A stretch of DNA of 64,000 bases from Paenibacillus polymyxa M1 (GCF_000237325.1 NC_017542.1:48501-112500), one strand, 5' to 3'. Positions 7,919 through 18,500 are shown, counted from the stretch's first letter. Notes: generated by a model not told the origin, from the sequence alone. Numbers and translations: made by a program.

Positions 7919-8668
7919 ATGAAGCAAATTTTGATCATTACAGATGGATGCTCTAACGTAGGTGTTAGCCCAGTTATGGCGGCTGCCCAAGCTTTACGGG
8001 AGGGAATTACAGTGAACGTCGCTGGAGTCATAGACTACGGAACCATCGGCGAGCTTGGGAGCGCAGAGATTCAGGAAATTGCTAAAGCAGGGGGAGGGTT
8101 TAGCCAAATCGTCGGTACGAAGCAGTTAGCGCAAACCATGCAGATGATGACGCGCAAAACAGTGGTTCAAACGATTCAGCAGGCGGTTAATAGAGAGTTA
8201 ACGCACATTTTGGGTGAGGGCGGTGCCCGGCATATCGGTGAACTGCCTCCGGCCAAACGAGCCCAGGTAGTTGAGGTAATGGATGAATTGACAGAAACAA
8301 GCCCTCTGGAAATTGCTTTACTCATTGATGCAAGTGCAAGCATGAAGCCCAAGCTACCTGCTGTAGAGGACAGTATCCGCGATTTGCTGCTCAGCTTACA
8401 GTCCAGAAGCGGACTCAGCCGTATATCTGTATTTCATTTCCCGGGCGGACGAATGGGAGAAGACGCAGTCATGGATATCGGGTGGACCTCTGAGCTTGAC
8501 CAGATCAAATCGATATTCGGACGCTTGCGGATGAAAGGAGCGACACCGACAGGACCGGCCATTTTACAAGTGATTGATTATTACCGATATGTTACACTAG
8601 GGGAACAGAAAGATCTGGAAGAATCCTATAGCAAAGGAGAAGGGATGCTCGGTGACTACGTCGTCTGA
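7919..8668 (+). CDS. yabS: VWA-domain protein (YabS-like)
   Basis: A 249-residue protein with a von Willebrand A-type fold. The metal-ion-dependent adhesion motif appears as ALLIDASASMKPKL (D-x-S-x-S) in the second half, with a later GATPTGPAI loop supplying the conserved Thr; an earlier ILIITDGCSNVG segment also looks like a VWA start, so there may be two diverged halves. Function is unknown; in B. subtilis yabS lies between spoIIE and the kinase yabT. ATG 7919 follows GGAGG at 7904-7908. The last 17 nt overlap the kinase gene, suggesting the two products work together. Confidence 0.82.
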   Translation: MKQILIITDGCSNVGVSPVMAAAQALREGITVNVAGVIDYGTIGELGSAEIQEIAKAGGGFSQIVGTKQLAQTMQMMTRKTVVQTIQQAVNRELTHILGEGGARHIGELPPAKRAQVVEVMDELTETSPLEIALLIDASASMKPKLPAVEDSIRDLLLSLQSRSGLSRISVFHFPGGRMGEDAVMDIGWTSELDQIKSIFGRLRMKGATPTGPAILQVIDYYRYVTLGEQKDLEESYSKGEGMLGDYVV

Positions 8669-9590
8669 TCCCGTTCTTGCACCCGGAACGGTCATCAAGG
8701 GCAAGTGGAAGCGGAGTAGCTATGTCATCCAGCGCTTGCTGGGCCGGGGAGCGAACGGAACTGTATATTTGGTAAAAGAAGCACAGGCCGATCGGCAATT
8801 TGCTCTCAAAATGGGAAAGAACACGCTTGATCTGCAATCGGAGATTAATGTGCTGACCACATTACAGTCTCAAGGGACTCAGGCTGCCCTCCAGCGTAAT
8901 GGAAATCCTTCCTTCTTGTTTGAGGTGGATGATGTAGTGTTACGTAGTGGGGAGATCCCCTTTTATGTTATGCGATACGTCAAAGGAGATCCGCTTCATA
9001 AATTTGTGGCAGCCAAAGGGTCTGAGTGGTATGGTGTGGCTGGAACCGGCATACTGAATCGTTTGGCCGATCTCCATCAGGCAGGATGGGTGTTTGGCGA
9101 CCTGAAGCCTCAAAATATATTGGTCAATGCCTATGGAGAGGCTGAGTTGATTGATTATGGCGGGGTGTCCCTTGCAGGTCGGAGTGTTAAACAATTTACA
9201 GAATGGTACGACAGGGGATTCTGGAATGCTGGTAGCCGAAATGCTGATCCCCAGTATGACCTGTTTGCCTTTGCTCTTCTAACGATTCATATATTAGAGA
9301 GCGAATCGTTAAAGGCAGCTGCGAGCAGGCTACCACAGCTACGTAATACGGCAGAATTGACAGTCATTATTCGTCGCAGCCGTATATTGCGCCCCTACGC
9401 CGAATGGCTGCTGGGTGCAGTGCGTGGAGAATATTCCGATACTCGTGCAGCGGCCCGAGCTTGGTCGCGTCTGGCTTCCGCACATGTCAGGCAATCATCT
9501 GTCAAAAGGGGAAATCCACGCTGGCTGGGATATGCTTTTACGGTATCGCTTTTGCTGCTTGCCGGAGCGCTCTGGATTGCGTTAAGGTAG
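8652..9590 (+). CDS. yabT: Membrane-anchored Hanks-type serine/threonine kinase (YabT-like)
   Basis: A 312-residue eukaryotic-type kinase. The nucleotide-binding loop is LLGRGANGTVY, the ATP-anchoring lysine lies in FALKMGK, the catalytic loop is GDLKPQN, and the metal-binding DFG is replaced by the related DYG (ELIDYGG). One membrane helix lies at the C-terminus (about residues 291-311), with no external PASTA repeats. In B. subtilis YabT phosphorylates DNA-binding proteins, including RecA, during sporulation; the same role here is inferred. GTG 8652 was chosen because GGAGAAGGG precedes it; the start lies inside the VWA gene. Confidence 0.88.
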   Translation: MTTSSDPVLAPGTVIKGKWKRSSYVIQRLLGRGANGTVYLVKEAQADRQFALKMGKNTLDLQSEINVLTTLQSQGTQAALQRNGNPSFLFEVDDVVLRSGEIPFYVMRYVKGDPLHKFVAAKGSEWYGVAGTGILNRLADLHQAGWVFGDLKPQNILVNAYGEAELIDYGGVSLAGRSVKQFTEWYDRGFWNAGSRNADPQYDLFAFALLTIHILESESLKAAASRLPQLRNTAELTVIIRRSRILRPYAEWLLGAVRGEYSDTRAAARAWSRLASAHVRQSSVKRGNPRWLGYAFTVSLLLLAGALWIALR

Positions 9591-9656
9591 CAGCATGACT
9601 TACATAAGATAACAGAGGATCATCATTTTTACGGTCGGGAGAAAAGAGGGTCGTAA

Positions 9657-11105
9657 ATGGGAACAACAAAACCGACCGGTGTTGTACAGGAAGTACTCGC
9701 TTTGGCGCGAGAACATTCACTGTGGAGCCCCGGAGACCGCATTGTGGTTGCTGTATCCGGTGGACCGGATTCGGTGGCCCTTTTGCACATTTTACATGAA
9801 ATATCCGTTATACATATGCCATTACAACTCGTCTGCGCTCATGTTCATCATGGCTTCAGGCCAGAGGAATCGGATGCGGAGGCTGAAGAGGTACACAATA
9901 TTGCCCGAAAGCTCAAGCTTCCATTTGAAATGATTCGGGTGGATGCACCCGCTTATATGAAGGAGAGCGGTAAGGGTCCACAGGAAGCCGCCCGTGAGCT
10001 ACGGTACAGCTTTTTACATGATACGGCTACGAAGTGGAAGGCACAACATATTGCTATGGCTCACCATGGCGATGATCAAGCGGAAACAGTTCTCTTGCAC
10101 TTGCTGCGCGGTAGCGGACCGGCGGGTTTGGCGGGTATGCGTTTAGCACGAAATGAAAAAAATGTGCAACTCATTCGCCCGCTACTTCGTATGTACAAGG
10201 CTGACTTGATTGAGTACTGCAACTTTCATGGTTTTTCCTATGTGACAGACAGCACTAATTTATCGTCTAAATACCGTCGTAATGCTATCCGCATGGATGT
10301 GCTCCCTTTTTTGGGGCAATATAATGAGCAACTGACACCATCCCTGAATCGGCTGGCCGAAACGATGGCTGACGAAAATGATTTTATGGAGGCAGCTACA
10401 CTGTCAGCATATGAGAAAATGGTGCACTTCAATAATGGCAGGTACATGTTTTCCATCGCTTCATATCGTAAGCTATCCGTTGCTTTACAACGGAGGTTGA
10501 TTAAACTAATATTAAATTATCTGCCTTCGGGCAGTGAAAATTTTGATTTTCGTAAAATTGAGACCGTTCGACTAAGACTTCTCCAAGAGACATCTTCTAC
10601 GTGGAGCTTGGACTTGGGCGGCGGTGCGGTTGGAGTCCGCGAATATGACCAGGCGGTTTTGTTTGACCGTACGCAAGTCGTTATGGGTGAATGGAGCTAT
10701 GGACTGAGCGTATTGCCTATTTCCGGTGAGCTGGAGTTGCCTGAAGCGGGTGGTATACTTCGGTGGCGAAGAGCTTCCTATTGGGATGGACACCATCCGG
10801 CGAATGAGGAAGAAGCATGGTTCGACGCAGACGAATTGACTTTGCCGTTGACTGTACGTTCGCGATTACCTGGAGATACCATGTATGTAATGGGATTAAA
10901 CGGAAGAAAAAAGGTTAAAGATATTTTTATTGATGAAAAAATACCTCCTTTAATGCGTTCCGTTATTCCGATCGTCTGCGACCACTCTGGAGTTGTTCTC
11001 TGGATTCCGGGCGTACGACGTTCTGTACATGCTGCGGTGCAAAAGCACACGTCTTCGGTTATATATATGTCATGGCAAAGACGAGAGAGTCCGGGGCACC
11101 AGTAA
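9657..11105 (+). CDS. tilS: tRNA(Ile)-lysidine synthase
   Basis: A 482-residue enzyme that changes cytidine 34 of the tRNA-Ile CAU anticodon to lysidine, so that it reads AUA and is charged with isoleucine. It has the PP-loop pyrophosphatase motif SGGPDS at residues 34-39, the AHVHHGFR and AMAHHGDDQAETVLLHLLRGSG signatures of the N-terminal domain, and a C-terminal substrate-binding domain with FDADEL and SRLPGDTMYVMGLNGRKKVKDIFID-like sequence (split here by position, residues about 385-425). It lies directly before hpt, as in most Firmicutes. Confidence 0.97.
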   Translation: MGTTKPTGVVQEVLALAREHSLWSPGDRIVVAVSGGPDSVALLHILHEISVIHMPLQLVCAHVHHGFRPEESDAEAEEVHNIARKLKLPFEMIRVDAPAYMKESGKGPQEAARELRYSFLHDTATKWKAQHIAMAHHGDDQAETVLLHLLRGSGPAGLAGMRLARNEKNVQLIRPLLRMYKADLIEYCNFHGFSYVTDSTNLSSKYRRNAIRMDVLPFLGQYNEQLTPSLNRLAETMADENDFMEAATLSAYEKMVHFNNGRYMFSIASYRKLSVALQRRLIKLILNYLPSGSENFDFRKIETVRLRLLQETSSTWSLDLGGGAVGVREYDQAVLFDRTQVVMGEWSYGLSVLPISGELELPEAGGILRWRRASYWDGHHPANEEEAWFDADELTLPLTVRSRLPGDTMYVMGLNGRKKVKDIFIDEKIPPLMRSVIPIVCDHSGVVLWIPGVRRSVHAAVQKHTSSVIYMSWQRRESPGHQ

Positions 11106-11152
11106 TTGCGCAGGAACGGCTTTCATAGTATAAACTTAGGAGGTTTACACCG

Positions 11153-11692
11153 TTGCAAAATGATATTCAGGAAGTATTGATCAGTGAAGAAGAGATTCAG
11201 AGTAAAATCAAGGAATTGGGCGCACAGCTTAGCGTGAAATATGAAGGAAAAAATCCATTGGTGATTTGCGTGCTGAAGGGTGCGTTTATCTTTATGGCGG
11301 ATTTGGTTAAATCCATTACAGTGCCGTTGGAACTTGATTTCATGGCTGTATCTAGTTATGGAGTATCCACCAAATCATCAGGCGTTGTTAAAATCATCAA
11401 AGATTTGGACGCTTCAGTGGAAGGACGCGATGTTCTGATTGTCGAAGATATTATCGACAGTGGTCTGACGCTGACACATTTGATTGAATTGCTTAAGAAT
11501 CGTAATGCCAATTCGGTATGTGTCGTAACTTTGTTCGACAAGCCTGCACGCCGGACCGTTAATCTTGAAGCTGATTACACCGGATTTACACTTCCGGATG
11601 CGTTTGTTGTCGGCTATGGTCTGGACTATGCCGAGCATTACCGGAACCTCCCATACATAGGGATTTTGAAGCCGGAAATCTACACCAGCTAA
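11153..11692 (+). CDS. hpt: Hypoxanthine phosphoribosyltransferase
   Basis: A 179-residue purine-salvage enzyme converting hypoxanthine or guanine plus PRPP to IMP or GMP. The PRPP-binding motif is [14 protein letters not shown], and [10 protein letters not shown] and the metal loop region MAVSSYG are also present. The start is a TTG at 11153, supported by AGGAGG at 11138-11143 with a 9-nt gap; no in-frame ATG exists near it. Length fits the family. Confidence 0.96.
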   Translation: MQNDIQEVLISEEEIQSKIKELGAQLSVKYEGKNPLVICVLKGAFIFMADLVKSITVPLELDFMAVSSYGVSTKSSGVVKIIKDLDASVEGRDVLIVEDIIDSGLTLTHLIELLKNRNANSVCVVTLFDKPARRTVNLEADYTGFTLPDAFVVGYGLDYAEHYRNLPYIGILKPEIYTS

Positions 11693-11730
11693 TCTCAGCC
11701 TCCAGTCCTAGGACTAAATAGGGTCCTTTG

Positions 11731-11760
11731 TTGAGAAGGGCTTACAGGCTATGGTAAAAT
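11731..11760 (+). promoter_or_regulatory. Promoter for ftsH
   Basis: TTGAGA (11731-11736), an 18-nt spacer with an extended TGG, and TAAAAT (11755-11760) lie 29 nt before the ATG of ftsH. A 12-nt perfect palindrome AGTCCTAGGACT sits upstream at 11704-11715, of unknown role. Confidence 0.65.
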
Positions 11761-11789
11761 AACTTAAGTGTCTCGAGAGGAGGTAGGGG

Positions 11790-13829
11790 ATGAATCGGTT
11801 CATCCGGAATTCTGGTTTTTATTTGATTCTTTTTTTAGTTGTGGTGGGTATCGTTCAGTTTGTTAGCAACAGTAACGAAGCCTCCGATCTCCCTAGATAT
11901 GACCAATTACGGCAAGAGGTTAAAGCTAATAACATCTCTAAAGTAACGGTCCAATTTGACGGTTACGCCTATCTTGTAACCGGTGCATATAAGAAGCAGC
12001 CGGCTAATGCTAAATCAACCAATTTTTCCGTATACGTTCCGCCAACGGATCAAGCACTAAGTGAACTGGTGAATGCCAGCGAAACGAACGGGTTTGAATA
12101 CGTGCAGAAGAAAATGGAAGGCGAAAGCATTTGGCTGACATTTTTGACTTCTATCATTCCTTTGGTGATCATGTTCCTGTTGTTCTTCTTCCTGTTTAAT
12201 CAGGCACAGGGCGGTGGCGGCAAAGTAATGAACTTCGGCAAGAGCAAAGCCCGTCTGTATAACGAAGAGAAGAAGAAAGTTACCTTCGAAGACGTAGCAG
12301 GGGCTGACGAAGAGAAACAGGAGCTTGTCGAAGTCGTAGAATTCTTGAAGGACCCACGCAAGTTCGCAGCTGTGGGTGCTCGTATTCCAAAAGGGGTTTT
12401 GTTAGTAGGCCCTCCAGGTACGGGTAAAACACTCTTGGCGAGAGCTGTTGCAGGTGAGGCCGGAGTGCCGTTTTTCAGTATCTCGGGTTCTGATTTTGTA
12501 GAAATGTTCGTAGGGGTCGGTGCTTCCCGTGTTCGTGACTTGTTCGAGAATGCGAAGAAGAACGCACCTTGTATCATTTTCATTGATGAAATTGATGCCG
12601 TTGGACGTCAACGTGGCGCCGGATTGGGTGGCGGACATGATGAACGTGAGCAAACGCTCAACCAATTGCTCGTAGAGATGGATGGATTCGGCGCAAACGA
12701 AGGCATCATTATCGTTGCTGCTACTAACCGTCCGGATATTCTAGATCCGGCCTTGCTTCGTCCAGGGCGTTTTGACCGTCAAATTACGGTTGACCGTCCA
12801 GATGTTAAAGGTCGCGAAGCAGTATTGCATGTACATGCACGCAACAAACCATTAACGAAGGATGTTAAATTGGACGTTATCGCGAAGCGTACAACAGGCT
12901 TTACGGGCGCTGATCTGGAAAACCTGTTGAACGAGGCTGCCTTGCTGGCCGCTCGTCGCAACCGCAGAGATATTTCGATGCGAGAAGTAGATGAGGCGAT
13001 CGACCGCGTTATCGTAGGTACTGAAAAACGCAGCCGCGTAATCAGTGACCGCGAGAAACGAATTGTTGCTTATCATGAAGCAGGGCATACGATTATCGGT
13101 TACTTCCTAGAGAATGCCGATATGGTTCACAAGGTAACTATTATTCCACGTGGACGTGCAGGCGGATATGTCATCATGCTTCCGAAGGAAGACCGCATGC
13201 TGACAACCAAGCAGGAATTGCTGGACAAAATCACTGGATTGCTGGGTGGACGTGTTTCCGAGGAGCTGTTTATTGGTGAGATCGGAACAGGGGCTTATAG
13301 TGACTTCCAGCAAGCGACAAGCATTGCGCGTAGTATGATCGTGGAATACGGTATGAGTGAGAAGCTTGGCCCGATGCAGTTTGGAACTTCCCAAGGTCAA
13401 GTATTCCTTGGACGCGATATCGGTCATGAGCAGAACTACAGTGATCAGATCGCTTATCAGATTGACCAGGAGATGAATCGCTTCATCACTGACTCTTATG
13501 AGCGTGCTAGAGAACTCTTGACGAAGTATTCCAAAGAGGTTCATTTGATCGCTCAAACATTGCTGGAAGAAGAAACCCTGGAACTTGAACAAATCAAACG
13601 TTTGATCGAGACAGGTTCTTTGGACGGCAATACGAATGAGGGAGAAGGAACACCAGAAAACGGTGAACCTGTGATCGATAATATCGGAGATGTTCGTGTA
13701 CGTATTCAAGGTAAGGATGACGAACCTAAGAATACAACGGATCAACCAAACGATATCCCTAATCTGAAAAAGCCAGAGGATGATAACAATTCAGGCAATT
13801 CCGGTGGTACTCCACCGACAACAACCTGA
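11790..13829 (+). CDS. ftsH: ATP-dependent zinc metalloprotease FtsH
   Basis: A 679-residue membrane AAA+ protease. Membrane helices lie at about residues 7-26 and 113-135, flanking an external domain. The AAA module has Walker A GPPGTGKT (207-214), Walker [12 protein letters not shown] and the second region of homology ([20 protein letters not shown]). The zinc site is HEAGH (429-433). The C-terminal 60 residues are acidic and rich in Asn, Pro and Gly. FtsH degrades misfolded membrane proteins and regulatory proteins, including some that control sporulation. AGGAGG precedes the ATG. Confidence 0.98.
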   Translation: MNRFIRNSGFYLILFLVVVGIVQFVSNSNEASDLPRYDQLRQEVKANNISKVTVQFDGYAYLVTGAYKKQPANAKSTNFSVYVPPTDQALSELVNASETNGFEYVQKKMEGESIWLTFLTSIIPLVIMFLLFFFLFNQAQGGGGKVMNFGKSKARLYNEEKKKVTFEDVAGADEEKQELVEVVEFLKDPRKFAAVGARIPKGVLLVGPPGTGKTLLARAVAGEAGVPFFSISGSDFVEMFVGVGASRVRDLFENAKKNAPCIIFIDEIDAVGRQRGAGLGGGHDEREQTLNQLLVEMDGFGANEGIIIVAATNRPDILDPALLRPGRFDRQITVDRPDVKGREAVLHVHARNKPLTKDVKLDVIAKRTTGFTGADLENLLNEAALLAARRNRRDISMREVDEAIDRVIVGTEKRSRVISDREKRIVAYHEAGHTIIGYFLENADMVHKVTIIPRGRAGGYVIMLPKEDRMLTTKQELLDKITGLLGGRVSEELFIGEIGTGAYSDFQQATSIARSMIVEYGMSEKLGPMQFGTSQGQVFLGRDIGHEQNYSDQIAYQIDQEMNRFITDSYERARELLTKYSKEVHLIAQTLLEEETLELEQIKRLIETGSLDGNTNEGEGTPENGEPVIDNIGDVRVRIQGKDDEPKNTTDQPNDIPNLKKPEDDNNSGNSGGTPPTTT

Positions 13830-13862
13830 TCATCTGATGGATAGTTGAATAAGCATATATGT

Positions 13863-13906
13863 AAGCTTCGGGGAACCAGATCCTATTGGTTTTCCGGAGC
13901 TTTTTT
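13863..13906 (+). terminator. Rho-independent terminator after ftsH
   Basis: A 16-bp stem with three G-T pairs, AAGCTTCGGGGAACCA (13863-13878) with TGGTTTTCCGGAGCTT (13887-13902), followed by T residues to 13906. A second, imperfect hairpin without a T tail lies at 13976-14016 in the nadB leader. Confidence 0.9.
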
Positions 13907-14109
13907 AAATATGGAAGATTATTGCTAACGTGATTTGACAGACAAAGGAACGTTGTGTACATTTATTGTTAAATAAACGGCTGTCGCCTTTTTAGCTTAA
14001 AAGGCCAACAGTCGTTGCAATCGACTTACTATCATTTTGAACATATTCCGTGAGCGCATACTGTACAATCTATGGTGTGCGCTATTCTTCTGTGAAATCA
14101 GGTGAAGGC

Positions 14110-15723
14110 ATGATTCCAAGATATCTAGTTGATTTTGATGTAGCGGAATTGACCCAATACGAAGCCGACGTCTTGATTATCGGCTCCGGCATTGCGGGCT
14201 TATATACGGCGATTAAGGCTGCGGAGAATCGGAAAGTGTTGCTGATTACCAAGAAAACTTTAATGGAAAGCAACACACGTTATGCTCAAGGCGGCATTGC
14301 TGCTGTCACATCGGACGAGGATACACCGGCTTATCACATGCAAGATACTCTGATTGCTGGTGCAGGTCTGTGTGAACCCGAGGCGGTCAGAACGCTTGTT
14401 CATGAAGGCCCAGATGGCATTAAAGAGTTAATACGATTGGGGACAGCCTTTGACCGTGTGGATGGTGAACTAGCGCTGACCCGAGAAGGGGCGCATAGTC
14501 ATCGTCGCATTTTGCATGCAAATGGAGATGCCACCGGTTATGAAATCGTGCGTGCCTTATCACAGCAGGTTGCTGCCCATCCCGGTATCGAGGTGTGGGA
14601 AGAGTGTATGGTCATTGACCTGCTGACTGAGCATGGTGAGTGTATTGGGGCCCTCGTCCAAATGCCAGATGGAGAAAGGTCGTATATCACTGCCAATGCA
14701 ACAATTGTGTGTTCAGGAGGTAGCGGGCAATTATACCGTTATACAACTAACCCGGATATCGCAACTGGGGACGGTATTGCTATGGCATATCGTGCTGGGG
14801 CGGTTGTACGGGATATGGAGTTCGTACAGTTTCATCCTACGGCATTGTGCCATCCGGGCGCTCCAAGGTTTCTAATTTCTGAAGCCGTGCGGGGAGAAGG
14901 TGCCGTGTTACGCAACATTCATGGAGAACGCTTCATGGACAAGTATGATTCCCGGCAGGAGCTTGCACCCAGAGATATCGTAGCTCGTGCGATCATCCAT
15001 GAGATGGAACGCACCCAGGCTACGTTTGTATACCTGGATATTACACACGAGCCGCCTGAGCGGGTAAAGCAACGCTTTCCAACGATTTATCGGACGTGTC
15101 TGTCATATGGTTTGGATATGACGACAGGCAGGATTCCCATTGCTCCTGCTGCCCATTATATGATGGGTGGTATCCAGACTAATCTATACGGGGAAAGCTC
15201 CATTAGGCGTTTGTTCGCCTGTGGTGAGACCTCTTCCACAGGTGTTCACGGCGCTAATCGTCTGGCGAGCAATTCGTTATCTGAAGCTATTGTGTTCGCC
15301 AGCAGGATTATCGAGCGGCTGCATTCATTGCCACCGCTGGTTGGCCATACTTTGATATCTTACAATGATAACCGTGCAGAGTTTCAGGCTTCATCCGTCG
15401 CGGAACAGCGGTATAAGCTGCAAGAAACGATGGTTCATTATGCTGGAGTTCGTCGGCATAGTGAAGGGCTACAAGCAGCTTTAGAAGAGCTGCGCGGGCT
15501 AGTGACTGCCTTTCAGGCTGTGATCACCAGTCGGGAAGAGATCGAATTCGCCAATTTGCTCACCTGTGCTTTATTAGTAGCAGATGGTGCGTTGCTGCGT
15601 GAGGAGAGTCGGGGGGCACACTATCGTGAGGACTTCCCTGAGACAGATGATTGCAAGTGGCGAAAGCATGTTCAGCAGCGACGTGAGCAAGGCATAACGG
15701 AGGAGAGCGTTCATGACATCTAA
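14110..15723 (+). CDS. nadB: L-aspartate oxidase
   Basis: A 537-residue flavoprotein that oxidises L-aspartate to iminoaspartate, the first step of NAD synthesis. The FAD-binding start is DVLIIGSGIAGLYTAIKAAE; the active-site region has NTRYAQGGIAAV, the REGAHSHRRILHA arginine/histidine loop and AAHYMMGGIQTN, and GVHGANRLASNSLSEA binds flavin. ATG 14110 gives the usual length and start; the frame stays open to a GTG at 14050 without a good binding site. It overlaps nadC by 11 nt. The partner quinolinate synthase, nadA, is not in the window. Confidence 0.94.
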   Translation: MIPRYLVDFDVAELTQYEADVLIIGSGIAGLYTAIKAAENRKVLLITKKTLMESNTRYAQGGIAAVTSDEDTPAYHMQDTLIAGAGLCEPEAVRTLVHEGPDGIKELIRLGTAFDRVDGELALTREGAHSHRRILHANGDATGYEIVRALSQQVAAHPGIEVWEECMVIDLLTEHGECIGALVQMPDGERSYITANATIVCSGGSGQLYRYTTNPDIATGDGIAMAYRAGAVVRDMEFVQFHPTALCHPGAPRFLISEAVRGEGAVLRNIHGERFMDKYDSRQELAPRDIVARAIIHEMERTQATFVYLDITHEPPERVKQRFPTIYRTCLSYGLDMTTGRIPIAPAAHYMMGGIQTNLYGESSIRRLFACGETSSTGVHGANRLASNSLSEAIVFASRIIERLHSLPPLVGHTLISYNDNRAEFQASSVAEQRYKLQETMVHYAGVRRHSEGLQAALEELRGLVTAFQAVITSREEIEFANLLTCALLVADGALLREESRGAHYREDFPETDDCKWRKHVQQRREQGITEESVHDI

Positions 15724-16603
15724 CAGCGAGCTTTATGGTGAGTTTAGCGGATATCAGGAGGAACTGACGGCACAAATTCGCAGCTGGCTGCGAGAAGATA
15801 CAGGTTCTGGCGATGTGACCACACGTTGGACGATTGAGCCGGGCCACCAATCCAAGGCTGTCATTCATGCCAAGGAGAGCGGCGTGATTGCGGGTTTACC
15901 TGTGGCGGAAATTGTATTTCGGGTAGTGGACCCTTCCTTGTCGTTCACTCCGTTGGTGACCGATGGTCAGTGGATTGAAAAGGGGAGCGTTTTGGCAGAA
16001 GTGAGTGGAAGTACTCATGCGATTTTGACCGGGGAGCGATTGGCGTTAAATTTACTCCAGCGGATGTCCGGTATTGCAACGCGGACGCGAACTTTTATAG
16101 ATCAATTGCACGGACTTTCCACGCGCTTGGTGGACACACGTAAAACAACACCAGGGCATCGACTGTTGGAGAAGTATGCTGTGCGTGTAGGTGGCGGCTC
16201 GAATCATCGCTTTGGTCTATACGATGCTGTTATGATTAAGGATAATCATATTAAGGGCGCGGGTGGGATTGCACAGGCGGTGAGCCGAGCGCGCGCGCAC
16301 ATACCGCATACAATGACGATTGAAGTAGAGACGGAAAACATGACGCAAGTCCGGGAAGCCCTGGAGGCTGGGGCGGATATTATTATGCTGGATAACATGT
16401 CCGTCCCAGATATGAAGGAAGCCGTTCGCTTCATTCGTGAACAGGCCCCACACGTCAAGACAGAAGCCTCAGGCAATGTATCGCTGGATACAGTGCGTGA
16501 GATGGCTGAGAGCGGCGTAGATGTGATTTCTGTAGGCAGGCTGACATACTCTTTTCATAATCTGGATATCAGCCTTGACCTTAACGCTAAGAAAGATAGG
16601 TGA
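15713..16603 (+). CDS. nadC: Nicotinate-nucleotide pyrophosphorylase (carboxylating)
   Basis: A 296-residue quinolinate phosphoribosyltransferase converting quinolinate and PRPP to nicotinate mononucleotide. It has DTGSGDVTT near the start, the arginine-rich LVDTRKTTPGHRLLEKYAVRVGGGSNHR motif region (residues about 138-165), MIKDNHI and the EVETEN and IMLDNMS metal/phosphate loops. The ATG lies inside the nadB end and GGAGGAG precedes it, so the two are translationally coupled. The stop lies 6 nt before coaX. Confidence 0.97.
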   Translation: MTSNSELYGEFSGYQEELTAQIRSWLREDTGSGDVTTRWTIEPGHQSKAVIHAKESGVIAGLPVAEIVFRVVDPSLSFTPLVTDGQWIEKGSVLAEVSGSTHAILTGERLALNLLQRMSGIATRTRTFIDQLHGLSTRLVDTRKTTPGHRLLEKYAVRVGGGSNHRFGLYDAVMIKDNHIKGAGGIAQAVSRARAHIPHTMTIEVETENMTQVREALEAGADIIMLDNMSVPDMKEAVRFIREQAPHVKTEASGNVSLDTVREMAESGVDVISVGRLTYSFHNLDISLDLNAKKDR

Positions 16604-16609
16604 CACCCA

Positions 16610-17377
16610 TTGATTCTTGTAGTGGATGTAGGTAATACCAATATTGTTCTGGGGATCTATGAAGGGCGCGAGCTGTTGCATCACTACCGGATCAGCACCT
16701 CCAGACAGGCAACCGCAGATGAATACGGCGTACTCATACATAATCTTTTTAGTATGGGCGGCGTGTTAAAGGATGACATTCAGGGAGTTATTATTTCCTC
16801 TGTCGTTCCGCCATTGGTCCGTGTATTAGAGGAAATGTGCGATAAATATATAGGCAAAACGCCGTTAATCGTCGGACCGGGAATCAAGACCGGTCTTAAT
16901 CTGCGTTATGAGAATCCGCGTGAAGTAGGCGCGGATCGGATCGTGAACGCTGTTGCGGCTGTAGAACGATTCGGTGGACCTCTCGTTGTGGTGGATTTTG
17001 GAACAGCGACCACGTTTGATTGTATTGATGATAAGGGAAACTACCTGGGTGGAGTCATTGTGCCCGGTATCGGCATTTCGACGGAGGCACTGTATCAACG
17101 GGCTTCCAAGCTCCCTCGTATTGAGTTGGAAAAACCCAAAAAGGTTATTGGTCGGAATACAGTCCACGCCATGCAAGCCGGGATTATTTTCGGTTATGCT
17201 GGACAAGTGGATGGCATTGTGAGGCGTATTAAGGAAGAAATGCAGGTGGAACCTACGGTTATTGCCACCGGAGGTCTTGCAGAGCTAATCGCATCAGAGA
17301 CAGAGAGCATTCAGAAAGTGTTGCCGATGTTGACGCTCGAAGGATTACGCATCATTTACCAACGTAACGCCGAATAA
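16610..17377 (+). CDS. coaX: Type III pantothenate kinase
   Basis: A 255-residue kinase for the first step of coenzyme A synthesis. The ASKHA-fold phosphate loop is [10 protein letters not shown] at the start; [11 protein letters not shown], the [11 protein letters not shown] loop with its catalytic Asp and [11 protein letters not shown] follow, and the C-terminal ATGGLA motif is present. The likely start is TTG 16610, preceded by GATAGGTG overlapping the end of nadC. Type III kinases are not feedback-inhibited by CoA. A terminator follows. Confidence 0.95.
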   Translation: MILVVDVGNTNIVLGIYEGRELLHHYRISTSRQATADEYGVLIHNLFSMGGVLKDDIQGVIISSVVPPLVRVLEEMCDKYIGKTPLIVGPGIKTGLNLRYENPREVGADRIVNAVAAVERFGGPLVVVDFGTATTFDCIDDKGNYLGGVIVPGIGISTEALYQRASKLPRIELEKPKKVIGRNTVHAMQAGIIFGYAGQVDGIVRRIKEEMQVEPTVIATGGLAELIASETESIQKVLPMLTLEGLRIIYQRNAE

Positions 17378-17393
17378 AAAGTAGATATAAGTT

Positions 17394-17443
17394 GCCGCTG
17401 AGTCAAGCCGACGATCTTATCGGTTTGGATTAGCGGCGTTTTT
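17394..17443 (+). terminator. Rho-independent terminator after coaX
   Basis: An outer stem GCCGCT (17394-17399) with AGCGGC (17432-17437), and an inner stem CCGA (17408-17411) with TCGG (17420-17423), are followed by GTTTTT. Confidence 0.75.
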
Positions 17444-17595
17444 CGTCTATACTGAAATATGTTACGTTTTTGAACAATTCGCGTGATCTGTCGATGCAGG
17501 TTGTTTATATAGTAGGAAATGATGCTTCAAGGATGAGGGAATACTAACGAAAATAAGCAGCATGGCTGCCTTGGATAATAGGGGAGGATATCAAT

Positions 17596-18480
17596 ATGGA
17601 AAATAAACAGGATCGACTTATTCGCGGCACAGCCATGGATGGAAGGGTCAGAGCTTTTGCAGTTCGGACAACTCAATTGGTAGAGGAGTTGCGGAGAAGA
17701 CATGATACTTATCCTACGGCAACCGCTGCTTTGGGACGAACCCTCACAGCGGGTGCAATTATGGGTTCTATGCTAAAAGGCAAAGAACGATTGACCATTC
17801 AAGTCAAAGGCGAAGGACCGATTGGGCAAATTGTCGTTGATGCCAATGCTGTAGGAGAAGTGCGGGGTTATGTTACTGAACCACACGTGCATTTGCCGAG
17901 CAATAGTATGGGCAAACTGGATGTAGCGGGTGCCGTAGGTACAGAGGGATTCATTCATATTATCAAGGATTTGGGGTTAAAAGAACCGTACCGCGGTAGT
18001 ATCCCGATTATTTCCGGTGAGCTCGGTGAGGACTTTACCTATTATTTTGCCAAATCCGAACAGACTCCGTCAGCGGTGGGTTTGGGTGTGCTGGTAGATA
18101 CGGATAACTCCGTTATTGTGGCCGGCGGATTTATTATTCAATTGCTTCCAGGTCTGAATGATGATGAGATTACTGCTATCGAAAATGCAGTTGGCTCAAT
18201 TCCACCCGTTACCGCTCTGCTGGATCAAGGGCTAGAGCTTGATGAAATGCTGCGTTGGATGCTGCCGGACGTTAGAGTTCTGGATGAAATGGATATCCAT
18301 TTTCAATGTGAGTGCTCACGCGAGCGCGTGGAAAAAACATTGATCAGTCTGGGAGAAAGTGAATTAAAGCAATTAATTGAGGAAGAAGGACAGGCTGAGG
18401 TCGTGTGTCACTTTTGTAATGAGGCTTATCAGTTTAATAAGGATGAATTGCAAAATCTGTTAGATCAAGCCAAGGCCTAA
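17596..18480 (+). CDS. hslO: Redox-regulated chaperone Hsp33
   Basis: A 294-residue cytosolic holdase activated by oxidation. The zinc-binding switch is complete: Cys238-X-Cys240 (CEC) and Cys271-X-X-Cys274 (CHFC). The N-terminal substrate-binding domain shows RGTAMDGRVRAFAVRTT, and GEGPIGQIVVDANA and LLPGLNDDEI are family landmarks. GGGGAGG precedes the ATG. It opens the hslO-PpiC pair, whose genes are 20 nt apart. Confidence 0.96.
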   Translation: MENKQDRLIRGTAMDGRVRAFAVRTTQLVEELRRRHDTYPTATAALGRTLTAGAIMGSMLKGKERLTIQVKGEGPIGQIVVDANAVGEVRGYVTEPHVHLPSNSMGKLDVAGAVGTEGFIHIIKDLGLKEPYRGSIPIISGELGEDFTYYFAKSEQTPSAVGLGVLVDTDNSVIVAGGFIIQLLPGLNDDEITAIENAVGSIPPVTALLDQGLELDEMLRWMLPDVRVLDEMDIHFQCECSRERVEKTLISLGESELKQLIEEEGQAEVVCHFCNEAYQFNKDELQNLLDQAKA

Positions 18481-18500
18481 CCGGATAGGCGGTGCAAGCG

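Noticed and set aside
13976..14016. Second terminator downstream of ftsH
   Set aside because: The hairpin has mismatches and no T run on either strand.
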